Assembly: GCF_000331225.1 (NCBI RefSeq)
Contig: NZ_ANFY01000017.1
Coordinates: forward strand, 170,739-234,738
DNA from: Sandarakinorhabdus sp. AAP62
GTDB lineage: Bacteria; Pseudomonadota; Alphaproteobacteria; Sphingomonadales; Sphingomonadaceae
DNA: 64,000 bases
Direction: 5' to 3'
Shown here: positions 31,715-40,845 of the stretch, piece after piece
Layout: each line of letters starts with the position of its first letter
How positions within the stretch are numbered: position 1 is the stretch's first letter
Program-made: the position numbers and the translations under genes
The notes under the pieces: generated by a model
Databases searched by the model: none
The model's input: only the letters and a program-made list of their open reading frames with translations
Told to the model about the DNA's origin: nothing

Positions 31715-34700
31715 ACTGGAACGCTTTGATCCGGCCGAACAGCGCGGCCGCATCGCCTATGAACATCTGCACCGTTACGCCCTGTGCGCCCAGCATGTCG
31801 CTGGAAAGCGCGTGCTCGATCTGGCCTGCGGCACCGGTTATGGCACCGCCATCCTGGGCGCCCAAGGTGCGCAGGTGACGGGGGTGGACATCAGCGCTGC
31901 CGCCATCCGACTTGCCCGCAAGCGCCATGGCAGTGACAATGTCACATTCGTGATCGCCGATTGTTTCGATCTGCCGTTTGCCGCCGCCAGCTTCGATGTC
32001 GTCGTCGCCAACGAGATGATCGAGCATGTTGCGGATCATGACGCCCTGATCACCGAGGCAAGGCGGGTGCTGGTGCCGGGAGGGCTGCTGCTGGTCTCCA
32101 CACCCAATAAGCCGGTATACAACCGCTTCAAAGCGCCCAATGCATTCCACATTTCGGAAATGGACCAGCACGAATTCATGGACATGCTGGGCCGGCATTT
32201 CCGCCATGTCCGGCTGACCGGCACGCGCATGGCGCTGCTTTCGGTCGGCTACCCGCTGGACGCGAGCCCGCATGACAATCTGGGAGCCGCACGCATCTTC
32301 AACGGCAGCGTGACGCCGGCTGGCCAGCCCGAGCTTCTGTCCGGCGAATTCGGCCTGGCTGACCCGGAGTATCTGCTTGCCGCCTGTTCGGATCAGTTGC
32401 TGGAAGCGCTTCCGGTTGAATCCAGCCTCTATCTCAACAGCAATGATGATCTGTGGATGGAGCATGAGCGGATCATGGCCTGGGCCTCGCAGCTCCACGA
32501 GGAGGACGAGCTGCTGCGGGCCGATGTGATGCGGCTGCATGACGAACTGGCGCGGGAACGTGCGCTGCTGAATGATCTGCGCGCTGAACATCAGCGGCTG
32601 GATCAACAGGCCGCCGATCTGCGGCAGGGCAATGATGCGCTGGCTCAGGCGCTGGAACGCGAGCGTGCCGGGGGTGACCGTGAGGCTGACAGCCGGCGGA
32701 GCATGTTGGCGCGACTGTTGGGGCAGGCCGGCGGCAGCCCTGTTGCAGCTGACGACACCGATATCATCGCCGGTTTGTTCGCGCTGAACGAGCAACTGCT
32801 CACTGCTCGCCTGCGAGGCGAAATGGCCGAGGAGAAGGCTGCGCGTGAAGCGGCAGCACAGGCCGAAGCCAAAACCGCTGCCGCGCAGGCCGAAGCTCGC
32901 AGTGCCGAACTTGCAGCGCGTCTATCCGCGCTGGAGCGTGATCTGGCAGCAGGCAGCGCTGCCCTGGCCCGCACACAGGCCGAGTTGTCCGATCTGATGA
33001 CCAGCAGCGCCGCTACGGCCGCCGAGCGCGAGCAACTGTCGATGGAGTTGACAAGGGCGCAGCAGCAACTGGCCAGCAGCGAGCAGGTCAATGCGCAAAC
33101 ACTCGCGGCGCTGGCGCGCATGCAGGGTGACACTGATCGGTTGACGCAAGAACTGGCAACCAGTGCACAAGCGCTGTCTGAACGGGACGCTGAACTGGGC
33201 AATAAGCAGGCCGAGCTGGCCGGTACTCGCGCCGCGTTCGAAGCCACGCGGGCAGAGTTTGACGGCATCCGCACCGAGCTGGCCAGTTCCAGGGCCGAGT
33301 TGAACAGCAACAAGGCGGATCTGGCAAACGCCCGTGCCGAACTGGCCAGCGCCCGCGCCGAACTTCATCGCCTGCACAAGGCGGCCGCTGCCCAGGCGCC
33401 GTCGCCCGAGGTCACCCGGCGAAAGGAACGACTGGCCACGGTCCACCAGCAAGTGACCGCGGCATTGGCCAGTGCGCCGGCGCGGGTGGCCGGGCGCATC
33501 GGCCCGCCACCACCACCGCCGCCACGCCGCTGGCAACAGCAGTTGCTGGGCCGGCCGGCGCCGCTGCCCACCCGTATCTTCGATGCCGACTGGGTGAAGC
33601 GCCAGCGCCCCGGCCTTGGCCGGGTCACCCTGGCGAGCTATCTGGCCGATCCGGCGCTGCATGCGGTTGATCCGCACCCGCTGTTTGCCGCCAGCGCCTA
33701 TCTGGCGGCCAATCCCGATGTCGCGGCCGAAGCCATGGCGCCGCTGGCGCATTATGTGCGGCATGGCTGGCGCGAAGGGCGCAATCCGCACCCGTTGTTC
33801 CCCAACGACTGGTATCTGGCGCAGAATCCTGACGTGGCGGCCGATGGCGGCATCAACCCGCTCGATCACTATCTGCAGCACGGCTGGCGCGAGGGGCGCT
33901 GGCCCAACCCGCTGTTTGATCCGCGCGCCTATCTGGATCGCTATCCCGATGTCGCGGCCGCCGGCGTTGATCCGTTCACCCACTTCATCGCCCATGGCCA
34001 ACACGAGGGACGCGAGCCGCAGTTCCGCGGCTGGGATCCCGAATGGCCCGGCGTGCTGGGCGGCCAGGCAACCAGTGTCGGCCTGCTGAACCACCTGTTG
34101 ACCACGCCGCCACCGGCACCGCCTGCCGCTGCCGCCAACGCCGCCGCACCCGAAACTGCGGCGTGGCCGCCCAGGCCGGTGGATGATTACTGGCCACCAC
34201 AGGGCCTGCGCGATTTCCTGCTGGATGGCCATGGCGAGCCCGTGCTGAACCGCTGCTGGTATCTATTGTCGCTGATGCAGCGCTGGCAGGACAGGCAGGC
34301 CGAATTTGCCGCGTCCGATGATTGCCGCACCCTGCTGGAACGGCTGCGCCTGCGCGCCGCACTGCGCACCCTGCCCGCCGGCCGCACCCCGGATGCCAGC
34401 ATCATCATCCCGGTCTACAACAATGTGCTCGATACGCTGATCTGCCTCGCCAGCCTGCTGGAGCTGGATGAAGCGCATGATTTCGAGGTGATCGTGGCCG
34501 ATGATGGCTCCAGTGATGCCACGGCGGCGCTGGTGGGGGCCATTGGCGGCTGCGTGCGCCACCTGCGCCAGCCGCGGAATCTGGGCTTCCTGGGCAATTG
34601 CAATGCGGCAGCGGTGCAGGCGGTTGGCCAGCATATCATCCTGCTCAACAACGACACGCTGGTGTTTCCCGGCTGGCTCGACGGCCTGCTGGCCCCGTTC

Positions 34701-36314
34701 GCCGCGTTTGAACGGGTGGGCCTGGTCGGTTCCAAGCTGATCAACTGGGATGGCACGCTGCAGGAAGCCGGTGGTATCTTCTGGCGCGACGGTTCAGCGT
34801 GGAATTTCGGCCGCAACCAGGATGCGCGCGCGCCGGAGTATAATTATCTGAAGGACGTCGACTATGTGTCGGGCGCGTCCATCGCCGTGCCGGCCAGCGT
34901 GTGGCGCGAGATGGGCGGCTTCGATCCGGCCTATACGCCGGCCTATTGCGAAGACAGCGACCTGGCCTTCCGCCTGCGCGAGGCCGGCTGGCGAACGCTC
35001 TACAGCCCGGCATCGGAAGTGATGCACCACGAAGGCCGCAGCCATGGCCGCGATGTCGGGTCGGGCATCAAGGCCTATCAGGTGGCCAACAGTCAGCGCC
35101 TGTTCGACCGCTGGCGCCACGTGTTGGAGCGCGATCATTATCCCAATGCCCAGAACGTGCTGCGCGCCCGCGATCGCAGTTTCAGCAAGCGCCACGTGCT
35201 GGTGGTGGATCATTATGTGCCGCAGTGGGATCGCGATGCCGGATCGCGCAGCATGCACGAATTCATGCGCGTGCTGCTGGAGGCCGGTCATGCCGTGACC
35301 TTCTGGCCCGACAATCTGTGGCGCGACCCGGATTACACACCCAAGTTGCAGGCACTGGGCGTGGAGGTGATCCACGGCGTGCGTTTCCGTGACGGCTTTG
35401 ATGGCTTCATGGCTGAACGCGCCGACCTGTACGACATGGTGCTGCTCAGCCGGCCGCATGTGGCGGTGCACTATGTCGATGCCGTTCGTCGCCACAGCCG
35501 GGCGCGCATCGTCTATTATGGCCACGACGTGCATTTCCGCCGCATGATGGCGCAGCGCACGCTGGAAGGCCGCCCGGCCGAGGATGCCGAGGTGGCCGCC
35601 ATGCGCGCGCAGGAGCTTGGCATCGCCGGGCGCAGCGATCTGGTGCTCTACCCCAGCCAGGAGGAAGCCACGGTGATGGCCGGGCTGCTGGATGGCAGGA
35701 CCGATGTGCGCGCCATTGCCGCCTATCGTTTCACGGCCAGCGAACTGGCCGGCGCGCGCACGGCGCTGCAGCAGCGCGGGCCAGCACAGGGGCCGATCCG
35801 CCTGCTGTTCGTCGGCGGCTTTGCCCACCCGCCCAATGCGGATGCCATCACCTGGTTCTGCCGCGAGGTGCTGCCCCTCGCGCAAGCCGGCGGGCGCGCA
35901 CTGGCGCTGACCATTGTGGGTTCAAAGGCCGGAGCTGAGATCAAGGCGCTGGAACGCCCCGGCGTGACGGTGCGCGGCTTTGTGTCGGACGCGGAACTGC
36001 TGCGCCTCTATGCCGAAACCGACATGGTGATCGCACCACTGCGCTATGGCGCCGGGGTGAAGGGCAAGGTGATCGAGGCGATGGCGCGCGGCGTGCCAGT
36101 GGTGACCACCGATGTGGGCGCGCAAGGCATCGACGGTGCCGAACATCTGCTGTTCATCGCCAACACGGCCGAGGCGCTGGCCGCTGCCGTGATCGCCGCC
36201 ACCGATCACGAGGCCGCCCGCCAGCGGGCACGGGCCGCCCTTGATTTCATCGATCAGCATTATTCGACCAGCGCGATGCTGGGCGTTCTTGAAGCCGGCC
36301 TTGCCCCCGCCTGA
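31704..36314 (+). CDS. 1536-residue methyltransferase - coiled coil - repeat - GT2 - GT4 protein
   Basis: ATG 31704 follows GGAGGG by 8 bases. Residues about 30-230 form a class I methyltransferase (VLDLACGTGYGTAILGAQGA, VTGVDISAAAI, VVANEMIEHV, STPNKPVYNRF). About 250-580 is a long coiled coil with heptads such as ARAELASARAELHRL. About 650-775 holds three copies of a repeat built on PLF-x-YLA-x-NPDVAA, then PL-x-HY-x-HGWREGR. A family 2 glycosyltransferase lies at about 895-1125 (ASIIIPVYNN, VADDGSSDAT, LLNNDTLVF, CEDSDLAFRLREAGW). A GT4-type domain fills about 1160-1536 (VLVVDHYVPQWDRDAGSRSM, RLLFVGGF, AMARGVPVVTTDVGA). It could control chain length or capping; that is inference. Confidence 0.88.
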   Translation: MSGELERFDPAEQRGRIAYEHLHRYALCAQHVAGKRVLDLACGTGYGTAILGAQGAQVTGVDISAAAIRLARKRHGSDNVTFVIADCFDLPFAAASFDVVVANEMIEHVADHDALITEARRVLVPGGLLLVSTPNKPVYNRFKAPNAFHISEMDQHEFMDMLGRHFRHVRLTGTRMALLSVGYPLDASPHDNLGAARIFNGSVTPAGQPELLSGEFGLADPEYLLAACSDQLLEALPVESSLYLNSNDDLWMEHERIMAWASQLHEEDELLRADVMRLHDELARERALLNDLRAEHQRLDQQAADLRQGNDALAQALERERAGGDREADSRRSMLARLLGQAGGSPVAADDTDIIAGLFALNEQLLTARLRGEMAEEKAAREAAAQAEAKTAAAQAEARSAELAARLSALERDLAAGSAALARTQAELSDLMTSSAATAAEREQLSMELTRAQQQLASSEQVNAQTLAALARMQGDTDRLTQELATSAQALSERDAELGNKQAELAGTRAAFEATRAEFDGIRTELASSRAELNSNKADLANARAELASARAELHRLHKAAAAQAPSPEVTRRKERLATVHQQVTAALASAPARVAGRIGPPPPPPPRRWQQQLLGRPAPLPTRIFDADWVKRQRPGLGRVTLASYLADPALHAVDPHPLFAASAYLAANPDVAAEAMAPLAHYVRHGWREGRNPHPLFPNDWYLAQNPDVAADGGINPLDHYLQHGWREGRWPNPLFDPRAYLDRYPDVAAAGVDPFTHFIAHGQHEGREPQFRGWDPEWPGVLGGQATSVGLLNHLLTTPPPAPPAAAANAAAPETAAWPPRPVDDYWPPQGLRDFLLDGHGEPVLNRCWYLLSLMQRWQDRQAEFAASDDCRTLLERLRLRAALRTLPAGRTPDASIIIPVYNNVLDTLICLASLLELDEAHDFEVIVADDGSSDATAALVGAIGGCVRHLRQPRNLGFLGNCNAAAVQAVGQHIILLNNDTLVFPGWLDGLLAPFAAFERVGLVGSKLINWDGTLQEAGGIFWRDGSAWNFGRNQDARAPEYNYLKDVDYVSGASIAVPASVWREMGGFDPAYTPAYCEDSDLAFRLREAGWRTLYSPASEVMHHEGRSHGRDVGSGIKAYQVANSQRLFDRWRHVLERDHYPNAQNVLRARDRSFSKRHVLVVDHYVPQWDRDAGSRSMHEFMRVLLEAGHAVTFWPDNLWRDPDYTPKLQALGVEVIHGVRFRDGFDGFMAERADLYDMVLLSRPHVAVHYVDAVRRHSRARIVYYGHDVHFRRMMAQRTLEGRPAEDAEVAAMRAQELGIAGRSDLVLYPSQEEATVMAGLLDGRTDVRAIAAYRFTASELAGARTALQQRGPAQGPIRLLFVGGFAHPPNADAITWFCREVLPLAQAGGRALALTIVGSKAGAEIKALERPGVTVRGFVSDAELLRLYAETDMVIAPLRYGAGVKGKVIEAMARGVPVVTTDVGAQGIDGAEHLLFIANTAEALAAAVIAATDHEAARQRARAALDFIDQHYSTSAMLGVLEAGLAPA

Positions 36315-36340
36315 CGCCGGCCCTGCACAGTGAGGATGAC

Positions 36341-37390
36341 GTGACGCCATTTCTTGCCACCAACGTGCGCTCCCGCGCGCCGCTCCGGCTGGGTCTGGGC
36401 GGTGGCGGCACTGATCTGGCCTCCTACAGTGATGTGCATGGCGGCGTGGTCCTCAATGCCACCATCGACCGCTATGCCTATGCCCATCTCACGCTGGAAA
36501 GCGGCGGCGACATCCTCTTCAAGGCCGACGATCTGGAAACCGAGGAGCGGCTGCCGCTGGGGCTGGATTTCGATATTCACGACGGCCTGGTGCTGCACCG
36601 CGCCGTCTATCGCCACATGATGGTGACCTACAACGACGGCCGGGCGCTACCGATGACGATCACCACCACGATCGACGTGCCGGCCGGATCGGGGCTGGGC
36701 GCCTCATCGGCGCTGACGGTGGCGCTGATCGAGGCCTTTGCCCACGCCATGCAGTTGCCGCTGGGCCCCTACGACATCGCCCGGCTGGCCTTTGACATCG
36801 AGCGGCGGCAACTGGGCATGGCTGGCGGCAAGCAGGATCAATATGCAGCAGCGTTCGGCGGCTTCAATTTCATCGAGTTCCTGGCTGGCGGCAGCGGCGT
36901 GATCGTCAACCCGCTGCGCCTGCGCCGCGATGTGCTCAACGAGTTCGAATCGGCGCTGGTGATCTGTTTTTCCGGCCAATCGCGGCAATCAGCCGACATC
37001 ATCCGCCAGCAGGTGGAGGGCATCGACCAGCTCGACGCCGCCAAGCTGGCCGCGATGCACCGAATCAAGGATCATGCCCACGCCATGAAGTCCTGCATTC
37101 TTTCCGGCGATATCAAGGGTATGGCCGAAATCCTGCGCCAATCCTGGCTGTCGAAGAAGCAGACGGCATCGGCCATCAGCACCAGCACCGTTGATGAACT
37201 GCTCGATATCGCGATGGCGTCGGGGGCTTGGGCCGGCAAGGTTTCGGGTGCTGGCGGCGGCGGCTTCATCATGCTGCTGGCCGATCCGGAACGGCGCCTG
37301 GGCCTGATCCGCGCGCTGAATGCCAATGGCGGCCAGGCCAGCGCCGTGAAGCTGACGTTTGATGGCGCCGAAGCCTGGACAGTGCCATGA
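36341..37390 (+). CDS. hddA: D-glycero-alpha-D-manno-heptose 7-phosphate kinase (GHMP family)
   Basis: A 349-residue kinase. GTG 36341 follows GAGGATGAC. Motif 1 is RAPLRLGLGGGGTDLASYSD, the ATP-loop is PAGSGLGASSALTVALIE, and motif 3 is KVSGAGGGGFIMLL. The GGGGTDLASY form marks the HddA / L-fucokinase C-terminal group. It would phosphorylate heptose 7-phosphate at C1 on the way to GDP-heptose. It overlaps the hddC-gmhB fusion by ATGA, which supports the pathway assignment. No gmhA isomerase is in this window. Confidence 0.88.
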   Translation: MTPFLATNVRSRAPLRLGLGGGGTDLASYSDVHGGVVLNATIDRYAYAHLTLESGGDILFKADDLETEERLPLGLDFDIHDGLVLHRAVYRHMMVTYNDGRALPMTITTTIDVPAGSGLGASSALTVALIEAFAHAMQLPLGPYDIARLAFDIERRQLGMAGGKQDQYAAAFGGFNFIEFLAGGSGVIVNPLRLRRDVLNEFESALVICFSGQSRQSADIIRQQVEGIDQLDAAKLAAMHRIKDHAHAMKSCILSGDIKGMAEILRQSWLSKKQTASAISTSTVDELLDIAMASGAWAGKVSGAGGGGFIMLLADPERRLGLIRALNANGGQASAVKLTFDGAEAWTVP

Positions 37391-38604
37391 CCGGGGCGGA
37401 TATCCGCCAGTGCGTGATCCTGCTCGGCGGGCTGGGCACGCGGCTGGGCGCCCTCACCCGCGCCATGCCCAAGCCGCTGCTGGACGTGGCCGGCAAGCCT
37501 TTCGTCGATGTACTGGTGGGCGAAGCGCTGCGGCGCGGTTTCACCGATCTGCTGCTGCTGGCCGGTCATGCGTCCGATGTGGTGCAGGATTATGCGCAAG
37601 GCCTGCGCGCCCGGCTGCCAGCGGGTGCCCGCGTGACGGTTTCGGTGGAACCGGAACCGATGGGCACTGGCGGCGGTGTGCGCTTTGCCAGCGATCACCT
37701 GGCCGATCGCTTCCTGTTGCTGAATGGCGATACCTGGTTCGATTTCCACTGGCTGGATCTGCTGCAGGCCGCCACGCACGGCCCGGCGCTGGCGGCGCGG
37801 CCGGTGCCGGCGGCAGACCGGTTTGAAACCCTGGAAATCGCCAGCGACGGGCGCGTGACCCGCATCGTGCCGCGCGGCGAAGCGAAGGGCGAAGTGCTGA
37901 TCAACGGCGGCGCCTATGTGCTGGACAAGGCCGACATCCTTACCTTCCCCGCGAAATTCTCCATCGAATCCGACCTGCTGCCGCAACTGGTGCAGCAGGG
38001 CCGGCTACGCGCCGTGGCCCGCACCGGCTATTTCATCGATATCGGCGTGCCCGACAGCTATGCCGAAGCGCAAACCGCCATCCCGCGCCAGCGCACCCGC
38101 CCGGCGCTGTTCCTCGATCGCGATGGCGTGCTCAACCACGATGATCATTATGTCGGCTCGCCGGATCGGCTGCGCTGGATGGAGGGCGCCGCCGATGCGG
38201 TGCGGCTGGCCAACCAGCTGGGCATCTATGTGTTTGTCGTCACCAACCAGGCTGGCGTCGCCAAGGGCCATTATGGCGAAGCCGATGTGCAGGCGTTGCA
38301 TCAGTGGATGGCGGCGCAGCTGCGCCAGGCGGGCGCGGCCATCGATGATTGGCGCTATTGCCCGTTTCACCCGAATGCCACAAATCCGGCCTATGCCAGC
38401 GTTCATCCTTGGCGCAAGCCCGCGCCGGGGATGCTGAATGATCTGATGGCGCACTGGCCCGTAAACCGTGAACACAGCCTGCTGGTGGGCGATCAACCCA
38501 CCGATCTGGCTGCCGCCGCAGCGGCGGGCATTGCCGCCGTACCGTTCGCTGGTGGCAATCTGCACCATTTCCTTGCCCCCCACCTTGCCGCAATGACAGG
38601 ATAG
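37387..38604 (+). CDS. Fusion of heptose-1-phosphate nucleotidyltransferase (HddC-like) and heptose-bisphosphate phosphatase (GmhB-like)
   Basis: A 405-residue two-domain protein. Residues 1-230 are a nucleotidyltransferase: VILLGGLGTRLGALTRAMPK, EPMGTGGGVRFA, LLNGDTWFDFHW and the C-terminal GYFIDIGVPDSYAEA. Residues about 237-405 are a HAD phosphatase: ALFLDRDGVLNHDDHYVGSP, FVVTNQAGVAKGHY, WRKPAPGML and LLVGDQPTDL. The GmhB zinc loop is reduced (CPFHP then SVHPW, lacking the usual later cysteine pair). The fusion joins two steps of the GDP-heptose pathway in one polypeptide. It follows the HddA kinase with ATGA overlap. Confidence 0.87.
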   Translation: MTGADIRQCVILLGGLGTRLGALTRAMPKPLLDVAGKPFVDVLVGEALRRGFTDLLLLAGHASDVVQDYAQGLRARLPAGARVTVSVEPEPMGTGGGVRFASDHLADRFLLLNGDTWFDFHWLDLLQAATHGPALAARPVPAADRFETLEIASDGRVTRIVPRGEAKGEVLINGGAYVLDKADILTFPAKFSIESDLLPQLVQQGRLRAVARTGYFIDIGVPDSYAEAQTAIPRQRTRPALFLDRDGVLNHDDHYVGSPDRLRWMEGAADAVRLANQLGIYVFVVTNQAGVAKGHYGEADVQALHQWMAAQLRQAGAAIDDWRYCPFHPNATNPAYASVHPWRKPAPGMLNDLMAHWPVNREHSLLVGDQPTDLAAAAAAGIAAVPFAGGNLHHFLAPHLAAMTG

Positions 38605-38623
38605 ATCAAAGCAGGTGCCCCCC

Positions 38624-39772
38624 ATGCCTGATTCCGTTTCCCCCGCCACCCTCCTGCCAGAGGCCAGTCGCGCCCAGCGCTGGCTGTGCGATGTCGCCGC
38701 GCCCTTGTGGGCGTTTCGTGGCCGCACCGCCTCGGGCCTGTTTCCCGAACGCATGACGCTGGATGGCGTGCCCGATCCGGCCTATTTCCGCGTGTTCGTG
38801 CAGGCCCGCCATGTCTACAGCTTTGCCACCATCGGCCGGCTGGGCTGGGACGGGCCGTGGCAGCAGCTGATCGGCGAAACCATTCGCGCGCTGGTGGCCG
38901 GCGCGCGCCGCACCGATGGCTTCTACGTCCACCGGCTGGATGTGGAGGCGAGGCCACTCGATACCCGCGCCGATCTCTATGATCAGGCCTTCGTGCTGCT
39001 GGCCCTGGCCACGGCGGGCGAAGCGCTGGCGGAACCACACTGGTTTGATGTCGCCGAAGAACTGCTCGACACGATCGAGGCCAACTGGTCTCACCCCGCC
39101 GGCGGCTTTACCGAGGGCGAGAAGGACGATCCGCGCATCCGCCGGCAGAATCCGCACATGCACCTGTTCGAAGCCTCGCTGGCCCTGGCCGAAGCCAGCG
39201 GCCGCCCGCGCTTCCTGGCCTTTGCCGCGATGATCGCCGATCTGGCCGCCACGCGCTTCATCGATCCGGCCACCGGCGCCCTGCTGGAATATTTCACCGA
39301 CGATCTGGCCCCTGCCCCCGGCATCGAAGGCCGCATCGTGGAGCCGGGCCATTGTTTCGAGTGGGCATGGCTGTTCGAGCGCCTGGGCGCCAGCGGCCGA
39401 GCGGGCGCCTTTGCCGTGTCTGATCGGCTCACCGCCTTCGCCCGCGCCCACGGCATTTGCGCCACCCGCAACGTTTGCATCAACGAAGTGCTGACCGACG
39501 GCAGCCTGCACGATGGCAAGGCCCGGCTGTGGCCGCAGACCGAGCGCATCAAGGCCGCCGCCATCCGCCACCGCCGGCTCGGCACCGCCGCCGAAGCCAA
39601 AGAGGCCGCCCGCGCGCTCGCCGGCCTGGAGCAATATTACGCCGTGCCGACGCCGGGCCTGTGGCGCGACAAGTTGAATCCCGATGGCAGCTGGATTCCC
39701 GAACTGGCCCCGGCGAGCTCGCTCTATCATATCGCGTGTGCGTATGCGGAATTGAATTCCGACCAAAATTGA
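38624..39772 (+). CDS. AGE-family sugar isomerase/epimerase
   Basis: About 382 residues of an alpha/alpha barrel. The repeated helix-pair motifs carry the active-site histidines and arginine: VQARHVYSFATIGRLG, LYDQAFVLLALATAGE, RRQNPHMHLFEASLALAEAS and EPGHCFEWAWLFERLG. This is the N-acylglucosamine 2-epimerase / mannose-6-phosphate isomerase / aldose-ketose isomerase group. ATG 38624 follows an AGG; a GTG at 38615 is possible. In this operon it could feed mannose or a hexose precursor to the capsule. The substrate is undetermined. Confidence 0.85.
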   Translation: MPDSVSPATLLPEASRAQRWLCDVAAPLWAFRGRTASGLFPERMTLDGVPDPAYFRVFVQARHVYSFATIGRLGWDGPWQQLIGETIRALVAGARRTDGFYVHRLDVEARPLDTRADLYDQAFVLLALATAGEALAEPHWFDVAEELLDTIEANWSHPAGGFTEGEKDDPRIRRQNPHMHLFEASLALAEASGRPRFLAFAAMIADLAATRFIDPATGALLEYFTDDLAPAPGIEGRIVEPGHCFEWAWLFERLGASGRAGAFAVSDRLTAFARAHGICATRNVCINEVLTDGSLHDGKARLWPQTERIKAAAIRHRRLGTAAEAKEAARALAGLEQYYAVPTPGLWRDKLNPDGSWIPELAPASSLYHIACAYAELNSDQN

Positions 39773-39795
39773 AGATATCGAAAAGGAATATTCCG

Positions 39796-40824
39796 ATGGC
39801 GAGCGATATCGACAACAAGGACAGCGCCTACAATGCGCGCGTACAACAACAGATCGATCAATTTATTGATCAGCCAATTCATGACCTTCCAGAGATTTTT
39901 CACATTTGGTCGCACAATTATATTCGACCAGGAATAGCCGATGTTTTTGGGGTCGAATCAATCAACGATGTGTACAAGGGCGCCGTCCGCGAAGCCAGCA
40001 AGCAATTTGGAGACGGCTGCCGCATTCTCAGCGTCGGATGTGGCGACGGTAATGTCGAAATTCAGTTGGCGCTATCCTTGATCGAAGCCGGATTTACTCG
40101 GTTTCGTATCGAGGCGGTCGACCTGTCGCCGGTCCTTATCGAACGCTTCCGCGAGCAGCTTCATGCAAATAAGCTTGAGGGATATATCCTCCCGCAAATT
40201 GCCGATCTGAACAAGAGAACACCATCCGAAAAATATAATGTAATTATGGCTAATCATTCACTTCATCATATTGTTGAATTGGAAGGTATTTTTGATTTCA
40301 TTTTCGAATCTTTAACTGATGATGGAATTTTTGCGACCTGCGATATGATCGGGCGAAATGGGCACATGCGCTGGCCGGAAAGTGAGGCAGTCCTGCAAAC
40401 CATTTGGCCACTTCTTTCAGATCGGCAGCGCTTTCACCATCAATTGCTACGTCACGACCGAGAGCGGTTCGTGGATCATGATTGTTCAACTGAAGGCTTT
40501 GAAGGAATCCGGGCTCAAGACATTCTCTATCTGATTCTCAATCGCTTCTTTCCGTACAAATTTTTCGGATATGGCGGCTTCATGGACGTTTTGACAGACC
40601 GTGGTTATGGCCCCGGCTTTGACCAAAACAACCAATGGGATGTTGAATTCATCGGAGCCATGTCAAAATTGAATGAGATGATGCTCGATTCCGGAATGCT
40701 AAAACCGACGACGATGATTGCTTATTTTACGAAGCAGGAGCGCGCGCCTGTCCATTTTCGGAACAGGACGGCAAGATCTTCCGTTCGAATACCTTTCGAG
40801 AAGCCAGATTGGATTTTTGAATAA
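39796..40824 (+). CDS. SAM-dependent methyltransferase, A+T-rich gene of foreign look
   Basis: A 342-residue class I methyltransferase. Motif I is RILSVGCGDGNVEIQLALS, followed by RIEAVDLSPVLIERF, NVIMANHSLHHIVELEG and FATCDMIGRNGHM. A strong AAAGGA precedes ATG 39796. The gene is markedly richer in A and T than everything around it (many ATT, AAT, TTT and TTG codons), suggesting recent transfer. It sits at the end of the plus-strand capsule genes and may methylate a capsule sugar. It converges on the RTX gene, whose stop lies 22 bases away. Confidence 0.85.
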   Translation: MASDIDNKDSAYNARVQQQIDQFIDQPIHDLPEIFHIWSHNYIRPGIADVFGVESINDVYKGAVREASKQFGDGCRILSVGCGDGNVEIQLALSLIEAGFTRFRIEAVDLSPVLIERFREQLHANKLEGYILPQIADLNKRTPSEKYNVIMANHSLHHIVELEGIFDFIFESLTDDGIFATCDMIGRNGHMRWPESEAVLQTIWPLLSDRQRFHHQLLRHDRERFVDHDCSTEGFEGIRAQDILYLILNRFFPYKFFGYGGFMDVLTDRGYGPGFDQNNQWDVEFIGAMSKLNEMMLDSGMLKPTTMIAYFTKQERAPVHFRNRTARSSVRIPFEKPDWIFE

Positions 40825-40845
40825 TCCCTATACTCATCTGAACCG

